Origin: Fibrobacter succinogenes
GTDB lineage: Bacteria > Fibrobacterota > Fibrobacteria > Fibrobacterales > CADBQJ01
Length of the DNA stretch: 10,150 nt
NCBI GenBank assembly: GCA_902796785.1
Contig: CADBQJ010000246.1
Span: 1-10,150 of the forward strand
Direction: 5' to 3'
The notes under the pieces are model-generated. The model worked only from the letters and a program-made list of their open reading frames with translations, ran no database searches and was not told the origin of the DNA. Shown in pieces: positions 1 to 5,019 of this stretch. Both the position numbers and the translations under genes were made by a program. Positions within the stretch are counted from its first letter, which is position 1. The number at the start of each line of letters is the position of its first letter.

Positions 1-836
1 AGGTCGACGTTCATCGAGAAGGCGCTCACCACGAAGGTCGGCACCATGATGCCGATGGTGATGATGTTGAGCGTCTTCATCAGGGAGTTGAGGTTGTTGT
101 TGACGATGGAGGCGCGCGCGTCCATCATGTTCGAGACGATGCTCGCGTAGATCTCGGTGCTGCGGTAGCACTGCTGGTTGTCGATGGTGATGTCCTCCAG
201 CAGCTCCGACTCCGCCTCGCCCAGCCCCAGGCGCTGGCTGTTGGCCATGCGGCGCAGCAGCATCCCGTTGGTGTTGATGGCGTCCTGGTAGTAGACCAGC
301 CCCTTGCTCAGCGCGAACATGAAGAGCAGGTACTTGTTCTCCATCGAGAGGCTGATCTTGGCCTCCAGCTCGTTGGAGATCTGGCTGATGATGCGCAGGT
401 GGTCCATGAAGTGGTAGATGCAGTAGCCCAGCATCTGCAGCACGAAGGCCTTCAGGCTGGCCAGGCGCGAGAAGCGCCGGTCGGTCAGCAGCGGCACCTC
501 CCAGTCGCTCACCACGATCACCTTGGAGTCGAAGAGGAAGATCCCCATGGAGGAGACGCGGAAGTCGTAGTTGGCCTCGGAGGAGTCGGAGGCGCGGTCG
601 ACCGTGTAGGTGCGGGGCTTCTTGACGATGAAGGTGGTGAAGGCGTCGTCGAACTCGATTCGGGAGAGCTCGTCGGGGTCCAGCGCGGAGTTGATGGTGT
701 GGTTGTCGATCCCCTCGCCGGCCACCAGGTGGCGCCGTTCCTCTTCCGTCAGGCCGACGTAGAACTCGATGGTCGCGTCGTCTTCGGCCTCGGCCTGGAC
801 GACTCGCTGATTGCGGATTTTGTACAGCTGCCGCAT
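1..836 (-). CDS. corA: CorA-family divalent cation (Mg2+) transporter, C-terminus cut off by the window edge
   Basis: The frame is open from an ATG at 836-834 to the left edge, giving 278 residues without the C-terminus. Residues 1-120 look like the cytoplasmic N-terminal domain. About 121-250 form the long helical stalk typical of CorA. Residues about 253-273 are a hydrophobic helix matching TM1 (IITIGIMVPTFVVSAF), followed at once by the pore signature. CorA proteins are pentameric inner-membrane channels for Mg2+, Co2+ or Ni2+. The signature here reads SMN (residues 274-276) where the family has GMN; the ending PTFVVSAFSMNV otherwise fits the YGMNV/FGMNV pattern of the broader CorA/ZntB superfamily. 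TM2 lies outside the window. The ATG is the first usable start after an in-frame stop near 892. Upstream purines (GAGAACCTGAG) give at most a weak ribosome binding site. It is divergent from aroD. The family is fairly certain; the ion is inferred. Confidence 0.85.
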   Translation of the reverse strand, partial: MRQLYKIRNQRVVQAEAEDDATIEFYVGLTEEERRHLVAGEGIDNHTINSALDPDELSRIEFDDAFTTFIVKKPRTYTVDRASDSSEANYDFRVSSMGIFLFDSKVIVVSDWEVPLLTDRRFSRLASLKAFVLQMLGYCIYHFMDHLRIISQISNELEAKISLSMENKYLLFMFALSKGLVYYQDAINTNGMLLRRMANSQRLGLGEAESELLEDITIDNQQCYRSTEIYASIVSNMMDARASIVNNNLNSLMKTLNIITIGIMVPTFVVSAFSMNVD

Positions 837-892
837 CTCAGGTTCTCGTGGTTGTGGGCTTTCGCCCGCGCTTCGGGTCGTTACGGGACACT

Positions 893-909
893 AAAATAGT
901 ATCTATTTT
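893..909. promoter_or_regulatory. AT-rich perfect inverted repeat in the corA/aroD divergent promoter region
   Basis: AAAATAG-TAT-CTATTTT is a perfect inverted repeat with 7-base arms and a 3-base centre. It is the only AT-rich patch in the 80 bases between the divergent corA and aroD starts. It contains -10-like hexamers in both directions: TATCTA (900-905) and TATTTT (904-909) toward aroD, and TATTTT (898-893) toward corA. It could be two back-to-back -10 elements, an operator for a dimeric regulator, or both. I see no convincing -35 element for any of these hexamers except a weak TTACGG at 881-886, which lies 17 bases before TATTTT. Confidence 0.45.
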
Positions 910-916
910 CGCCTTC

Positions 917-1717
917 ATGAGACGGCGACTTCCCCAAATCGTCGGACTGCTGACGCCCGAGAGCCTGGACGCTCCGGACGGTCCCGCCGCGCTGCGCGCC
1001 TGCGACGTCCTGGAGATCCGCGCCGACCTCTTCGGCGAGGAGCGCCAGGGCGCGCTCGTCGGCGAGGTCCGCGCCCTCTTCCCCGACGCGCCGCTTCTCT
1101 TCTCCGTCCGCCTGAAGCGCGACGGCGGCGCCTGGCCCGACGAACGGGCCGGCGAACGGCTTCCGCTCTTCGAGGCGGCGCTCCGCTCCGGCGAGGTCTC
1201 CTGGATCGACGTCGAGGCGGACGAGGAGGCGGCGGTCCGCGCGCTCGCCCCGCTCCGCGCGGAGAGCTCCGCGCGCCTGCTGGTCTCGAACCACCGCTGG
1301 AGCGCACCGGCGTCGGCCGGCGAGTGCGAGCGGGAGTTCGCCCGCGCGCTCGCCCTCGGCCCCGACGGGGTCAAGCTGGTCTGGACGCTGCGCGAGGGGG
1401 ACGACGACCGCCCCCTGCTGGAATTCCTGGAGGCCCGGCGCGACGACCCTCGGCTGATGGCCTGCTTCGCGATGGGCGAAGGGGGGCGCGGGAGCCGCCT
1501 GCTCGCCCCGCTGGCGGGCGTTCCCTGGAGCTACGGCTTCGTCGGTTCCGGCGCCCCCGCGCCGGGGCAGTGGCGGGTCTCCGAAATGCGCGACTGCTTC
1601 GCGGAAATCGCCCCTCCGGGGGGCGAAAACGGCCTGAATCGGCTGAAAAGCGACCTGGAGAGGTGGGAAAAGTCGCGTTTTTCTACATTTGGGCGCGCAA
1701 CTTTGGAGGATGCGTGA
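917..1717 (+). CDS. aroD: Type I 3-dehydroquinate dehydratase
   Basis: This enzyme dehydrates 3-dehydroquinate to 3-dehydroshikimate, the third step of the shikimate pathway, through a Schiff-base lysine. The 266-residue product has the expected type I landmarks in order: EIR at 33-35, SVR at 63-65, catalytic His126 in SNHRW, Schiff-base Lys153 in GVKLVWT, and the substrate-closing loop APGQ at 215-218. The usual Ser of the SAPGQ loop is Pro214 here. About 45 residues follow the loop, somewhat more than usual, and the last 20 or so look charged and unconserved. The only ATG in the frame near the N-terminal strand is 917. A GTG at 848 would add 23 residues across the promoter palindrome, so I reject it. 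No Shine-Dalgarno sequence precedes 917, so the gene may be leaderless or nearly so. Its stop overlaps the ptsN start in GTGA. Confidence 0.88.
   Translation: MRRRLPQIVGLLTPESLDAPDGPAALRACDVLEIRADLFGEERQGALVGEVRALFPDAPLLFSVRLKRDGGAWPDERAGERLPLFEAALRSGEVSWIDVEADEEAAVRALAPLRAESSARLLVSNHRWSAPASAGECEREFARALALGPDGVKLVWTLREGDDDRPLLEFLEARRDDPRLMACFAMGEGGRGSRLLAPLAGVPWSYGFVGSGAPAPGQWRVSEMRDCFAEIAPPGGENGLNRLKSDLERWEKSRFSTFGRATLEDA
1705..1709 (+). promoter_or_regulatory. Ribosome binding site that sets the ptsN GTG start
   Basis: GGAGG lies 4 bases before GTG 1714 inside the last codons of aroD. It supports the GTG over the later in-frame ATG at 1732, because the GTG start also restores the family's N-terminal MKLSE-like strand. 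Confidence 0.65.
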
Positions 1718-2190
1718 AGCTTTCCGAAAAAATGATCGAGGCGGGGATCGCGGTCGGCAACGTCGGCGCCCCGAAGACCAAGGAGGGGATCATCTCCGAA
1801 CTGGTCGACCTCGCCGCCCGGATCTACGGGCTGGACGAAGCCCAGAAGCAGAAGGTGCTCTCCGCGGTGGTGAACCGCGAGGCCCAGCGTTCCACCGGCA
1901 TCGGCTGCGGCCTGGCCGTCCCCCACTGCAAGGTGGACTGCGTCGACAGCATGCACGTGCTGGCCATGGCCTGCCGCGACGGCGTCGACTTCAACGCCAT
2001 CGACAAGGAGCCGGTCTACCTGCTCTTCCTGATCATCAGCCCCGAAAACACCGCGGGCCCCCATCTGACCGCCCTCTCTAGCGTGGCCCGTCTGGCCGCC
2101 GACGCCGAGGTGCGGCAGGCGCTGATCGACGCCGACACCCCGGCCCGCTTCCTGGAAGTCCTGAAAAACGCCGAAAACAAGTACGCCTAG
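1714..2190 (+). CDS. ptsN: PTS EIIA (fructose/nitrogen-type) domain protein, PtsN-like
   Basis: This is a stand-alone EIIA domain of 158 residues, the usual length for EIIA-Ntr. The family accepts a phosphate from HPr/NPr and either passes it to a sugar permease or, in the PtsN branch, works as a phosphorylation-dependent regulator. Visible signature: NREAQRSTGIGCGLAVPH at 54-71, with His71 as the phospho-acceptor, then a Gly-Val-Asp-Phe segment (90-93), AIDKEPVYLLFLI (95-107) and a second conserved His117 in GPHL. No EIIB or EIIC is linked, which favours a regulatory role. Translation starts at GTG in a GTGA overlap with aroD, so it is probably coupled. Cysteines flank the active His (Cys65, Cys72, Cys76), which is not typical. 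No rpoN or hpf, the common neighbours of ptsN in proteobacteria, is present. The domain call is secure; the nitrogen role is inferred. Confidence 0.85.
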   Translation: MKLSEKMIEAGIAVGNVGAPKTKEGIISELVDLAARIYGLDEAQKQKVLSAVVNREAQRSTGIGCGLAVPHCKVDCVDSMHVLAMACRDGVDFNAIDKEPVYLLFLIISPENTAGPHLTALSSVARLAADAEVRQALIDADTPARFLEVLKNAENKYA

Positions 2191-2205
2191 AGCCCGGCGC
2201 GCGCC

Positions 2206-3144
2206 ATGACGATCGGTTTCTTCCCCGGACAGGGTTCGCAATACGCGGGGATGGGCCGGCTGCTCCACGACGCGCTTCCCGAGGCGCGCGAGCTGATGGA
2301 ACGGGCCGAGTCGGTCCTCGGCTTCAGGCTCTCCAAGCTGATGTTCGAAGGCCCCGAGGAGGAGCTGCGGCGCACGGAGAACGCCTCCGTCGCGCTGTTC
2401 GTGGACTCCATGATGGCGCTGCGCGCCTTCCGCCTCGCCGGCGGGACGCTCGACGCGATCGCGGGCCACTCCCTGGGACAGTATTCCGCCCTCTGCGCCG
2501 CCGGCGTGGTCGGCTTCGACGACGGCGTGGCCCTCGTGCGGCGCCGGGGCGAGCTGCTGGCGCGGGCCGCCGAGCGCAACCCGGGCACGATGGCCGCGGT
2601 GGTCGGGCTTTCGGCCGACCAGATCCGCGAGGTGGTCGACAGGGCCTCGGCGCGCGGCGTCGTGGTCTGCGCGAACTTCAACTCCCCGGTCCAGACGGTC
2701 GTCTCGGGCGAGGAGGCCGCCGTGGAGGAGGCTGTGCGGCTGGCCCTGGAGGCCGGCGCCCGCAAGGTCCGCCCCCTGCGGGTGGTGGGCGCCTTCCACT
2801 CGCCGCTCATGGGGAGCGCCCGCGAGGAGCTGGCGGAGGCCCTGGCGGCCGTCCCCTTCTCCGACCCGGTCGTCCCGACGATCGACAGCGTGGCCGGGGC
2901 GATCGCCGTCTCCGGCGAGGAGCTGCGCGCCTCCATGCTGGCGCAGCCCGTCAGCCCCGTGCGCTGGACCGACGTGATGGAGGTCGCCGTGGCGATGGGC
3001 GTCGAGACGGGCGTCGAAGTGGGCCCCGGCCGGGTGCTCTGCGGGCTGCTGCGCGGGTTCGCGCCGGAGATTCCCGCGGTCAACGTGGAGAGCGTGGAGT
3101 CGGCCCGCGCGGCCGTCGTCCTGCAGAGAGGAGGCCGCCGATGA
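2206..3144 (+). CDS. fabD: Malonyl-CoA:ACP transacylase
   Basis: FabD moves malonyl from CoA to acyl carrier protein, supplying the extender unit for type II fatty acid synthesis in the cytoplasm. The 312-residue length is standard. Active-site elements are all visible: PGQGSQ (oxyanion region, 7-12), nucleophile Ser89 in GHSLG, malonate-binding Arg114 in VRRRGEL, NFNSPVQTVVSG (157-168), catalytic His198 in AFHSPLM, and VEVGPGRVL near 270. The residue after the GHSLG elbow is Gln91; E. coli FabD has Glu there (GHSLGE), so this is a mild oddity. The start follows ptsN by 15 bases with no recognisable Shine-Dalgarno sequence. The stop overlaps fabG in ATGA. The neighbours fabG and acpP confirm the role in fatty acid synthesis over polyketide synthesis. 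Confidence 0.93.
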   Translation: MTIGFFPGQGSQYAGMGRLLHDALPEARELMERAESVLGFRLSKLMFEGPEEELRRTENASVALFVDSMMALRAFRLAGGTLDAIAGHSLGQYSALCAAGVVGFDDGVALVRRRGELLARAAERNPGTMAAVVGLSADQIREVVDRASARGVVVCANFNSPVQTVVSGEEAAVEEAVRLALEAGARKVRPLRVVGAFHSPLMGSAREELAEALAAVPFSDPVVPTIDSVAGAIAVSGEELRASMLAQPVSPVRWTDVMEVAVAMGVETGVEVGPGRVLCGLLRGFAPEIPAVNVESVESARAAVVLQRGGRR

Positions 3145-3884
3145 AGGGATTCGAGGGACGGGTCGCCGTCGTGACGGGCGCGCGGAGGGGAATCGGCGCG
3201 GCGGTCGCGCTGGCCCTGGCCTCCCGCGGCGCGTCGGTGGCCCTGGTCGGGCGGACGTTCGAGGGCAGCGACGTCCCGGAACGCGCCGCGGCGCTGAACG
3301 GCGGCCGGGCGAAGGCGTTCCTCTGCGACGTCTCCTCCTCGGAGGAGGTGGCGCGGGCCTTCGCGGAGATCGAGGCGGAGTTCGGGCGGATCGACTTCCT
3401 CGTCAACAACGCCGGAATCGTCCGCGACGCCCTGGTGGTCCGCATGAAGGACGAGGAGTTCGACGACGTGGTCCGGAACGACCTCCGCTCGGTCTTCCTC
3501 TGCACGCGGGCGGTCTCGCGCTCCATGATCCGGGCCCGGTTCGGGCGGATCGTCAACGTGGCCTCGGTCTCGGCGCTGCGCCCGCCGGCCGGCCAGGCGA
3601 ACTACGCCGCGGCGAAGGCCGGGGTGGTCGCCTTCACCGTCAGCGCGGCCAGGGAGCTGGCCTCGCGCGGAATCACGGTCAACGCCGTCGCCCCCGGGTT
3701 CGTGGAGACCGACATGACGGCCGCCCTTCCCGGGAAGACCCGGGCCGAATACCTCTCCCGGATCCCGATGGGACGCGCCGCGACCCCCGCCGAAGTGGCC
3801 GAAACGGTCCTTTTCCTCCTTTCCGACGGCGCCGCCTACGTCACCGGCCAGACCATCGCGGTGGACGGGGGACTGCACGGCTGA
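3141..3884 (+). CDS. fabG: 3-oxoacyl-[acyl-carrier-protein] reductase
   Basis: FabG reduces 3-oxoacyl-ACP to 3-hydroxyacyl-ACP with NADPH. This 247-residue short-chain dehydrogenase has the Rossmann motif TGARRGIG (12-19), NNAG (89-92), catalytic Ser142, and the Tyr155-x3-Lys159 pair in the family block QANYAAAKAG. It ends with APGFVETDMT (185-193) and VTGQTIAVDGG, all typical of FabG. In the active-site tetrad, the Asn usually found as NL (E. coli TNLSSVF) aligns with Asp114 in RNDLRSVF, with an Asn one residue earlier. A strong ribosome binding site AGGAGG (3129-3134) lies 6 bases before the ATG, inside fabD, and the genes overlap by four bases. Expression is therefore probably coupled to fabD. 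Confidence 0.93.
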   Translation: MKGFEGRVAVVTGARRGIGAAVALALASRGASVALVGRTFEGSDVPERAAALNGGRAKAFLCDVSSSEEVARAFAEIEAEFGRIDFLVNNAGIVRDALVVRMKDEEFDDVVRNDLRSVFLCTRAVSRSMIRARFGRIVNVASVSALRPPAGQANYAAAKAGVVAFTVSAARELASRGITVNAVAPGFVETDMTAALPGKTRAEYLSRIPMGRAATPAEVAETVLFLLSDGAAYVTGQTIAVDGGLHG

Positions 3885-3931
3885 GCACTCTTTTCGCCCG
3901 TCCGGCGCTACTCCCGCGTCCTCTCATTAAG

Positions 3932-3937
3932 TATCTT
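3932..3937 (+). promoter_or_regulatory. Possible -10 element for acpP
   Basis: The 81-base gap between fabG and acpP has one AT-rich spot, around TAAGTATCTTTCG. The hexamer TATCTT would start a transcript near 3944 and leave a leader of about 20 bases with the acpP ribosome binding site (GGAGA, 3956-3960). Similar TATCT boxes precede aroD and mqnC. No good -35 is visible. An internal promoter would fit the high demand for ACP. Confidence 0.3.
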
Positions 3938-3965
3938 TCGCGCACAAACTCTACTGGAGAACCAC

Positions 3966-4205
3966 ATGACCCCTGAAGATCTCAACAGCAAAATCAAGGC
4001 CGTCGTCGTCGACAAGCTCGGCGTGAAGGAAGAGCAGGTGACCGACGACTCCAATTTCGCCGACGACCTGGGCGCCGACAGCCTGGACCTCGTGGAACTG
4101 GTGATGGCGCTGGAAGACGAATTCGACATCGAAATCCCCGACGAAGACGCGGAAAAGCTCAAGACGATGAAGCTGGTCCGCGAATACATCCAGGCCAAGA
4201 TCTGA
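3966..4205 (+). CDS. acpP: Acyl carrier protein
   Basis: ACP carries growing acyl chains on a 4'-phosphopantetheine arm for fatty acid, phospholipid and lipid A synthesis. The 79-residue acidic protein has the attachment site [10 protein letters not shown] with Ser39 in DSL, the preceding FADDLGADS helix-start sequence, and the acidic helix [15 protein letters not shown], all close to the E. coli pattern. A ribosome binding site GGAGA lies 5 bases upstream. It sits between fabG and rnc; fabF, which follows acpP in many proteobacteria, is absent here. A terminator-like hairpin begins 24 bases after its stop codon. Confidence 0.96.
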   Translation: MTPEDLNSKIKAVVVDKLGVKEEQVTDDSNFADDLGADSLDLVELVMALEDEFDIEIPDEDAEKLKTMKLVREYIQAKI

Positions 4206-4228
4206 TCCCGTCCCGAACGACGGTCGGA

Positions 4229-4260
4229 GGCGGTTGCGTACGCGGCCGCCTTTGGCTTTT
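4229..4260 (+). terminator. Hairpin with T-rich tail between acpP and rnc
   Basis: GGCGGTTGC and GCGGCCGCC pair over 9 positions (two of them G-U) around a GTAC loop at 4229-4250, followed by TTTGGCTTTT. This is a plausible intrinsic terminator or attenuator. The tail is interrupted by GGC, so termination is probably partial. That would keep ACP expression high and RNase III low in one transcript. Confidence 0.5.
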
Positions 4261-4272
4261 GCGGAGAAGACG

Positions 4273-5019
4273 ATGACGCCCGCCGAATTCTTCGGGGAGA
4301 AAAAGAGCGCGGAACTGCTCCGGGCCCTGGAGAAGGCGCTCGGCCGCCGCTTTTCCTCCCCCGACGCGCCGCTCCGCGCGCTGGCCCACCGCTCGCTCTG
4401 CGGCGGCGAGGGCAAGGTGCCCGACAACGAGCGGCTGGAGTTCCTGGGCGACGCCGTGGTCAACTACCTGGTGGTCGACGAGCTCTTCCGCCGCTACCCG
4501 GGCGACGACGAGGGGAAGCTCTCCGCGCTGAAGTCGAAGCTGGTGGGCACGGGCGCCTTCGCGCGCTGCTCCGCCGAGCTGGGGCTGCCCGGGCTGCTGC
4601 AGATGAGCGAGTCCGCGCGGAGGAGCGGGACCCGCGAGCGGCTCAACATCCGCGAGGACGTCTTCGAGGCGGTGATGGGGGCGCTCTACCTCGACGGAGG
4701 GCTGGAGGCGGTGCGCGAGGTGCTCGGGCGCGTGCTCTTCGTCCGCTTCGAGGAGTGGGGGAGGGACGATTCCCTGGAGAACTGGAAGGGAATCCTGAAC
4801 GAGAGACTGCAGGCCGCCGGACTGGGCGCCGCCCGGTACCGCGTGGTCGGGACCGAGGGCCCGGCCCACGCGCTGCGCTTCGTCGTCGAGGTCCTCGCGG
4901 GCGACCGCGTGCTGGCCCGCGGCGAAGGGACGACCAAGCTGGGAGCCGAACAGGCCGCCGCGCGCGAGGCGACGCGGAACCGGCCGGACGCCGGCGCCCC
5001 GGAGAAGGAGGGACGATGA
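4273..5019 (+). CDS. rnc: Ribonuclease III
   Basis: RNase III cleaves double-stranded RNA, including rRNA precursors and structured mRNAs. The 248-residue protein has both family domains. The catalytic domain carries NERLEFLGDAV (52-62), with Glu53, Glu56 and Asp60, and EDVFEAVMGALYLDGG (128-143), with metal ligands Asp129 and Glu132. The double-stranded RNA-binding domain spans about 168-236 and contains the GPAHALRF block. Its usual KKxAEQ-AA end is TKLGAEQAAA, so one of the paired lysines is Leu. I chose ATG 4273 because GGAG (4263-4266) lies 6 bases upstream. A start 13 codons earlier would run into the terminator-like T tract. The C-terminal tail past 236 is short and charged. Its stop overlaps the next gene in ATGA. 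The acpP-rnc adjacency is also known from Bacillus. Confidence 0.93.
   Translation: MTPAEFFGEKKSAELLRALEKALGRRFSSPDAPLRALAHRSLCGGEGKVPDNERLEFLGDAVVNYLVVDELFRRYPGDDEGKLSALKSKLVGTGAFARCSAELGLPGLLQMSESARRSGTRERLNIREDVFEAVMGALYLDGGLEAVREVLGRVLFVRFEEWGRDDSLENWKGILNERLQAAGLGAARYRVVGTEGPAHALRFVVEVLAGDRVLARGEGTTKLGAEQAAAREATRNRPDAGAPEKEGR

Noticed and set aside
399..899. Plus-strand frame opposite corA
   Set aside because: The minus strand encodes an uninterrupted CorA-like protein over the same stretch.
848..916. Extended GTG start for aroD
   Set aside because: It adds 23 residues with no family similarity and would place the AT-rich palindrome and likely promoter inside the coding region.
2187..3878. 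Long open frame on the minus strand opposite fabD and fabG
   Set aside because: It is antisense to two well-recognised genes, its translation is low-complexity and Arg/Ala/Ser-rich with no family motif, and GC-rich DNA gives such long shadow frames.
3863..3903. Inverted repeat GGACGGG / CCCGTCC at the fabG end as a terminator
   Set aside because: The loop is 27 bases and no T tract follows; chance pairing in GC-rich DNA is likely.
4234..4272. Earlier start for rnc
   Set aside because: The extra 13 codons overlap the terminator-like hairpin, while ATG 4273 has a well-placed GGAG.
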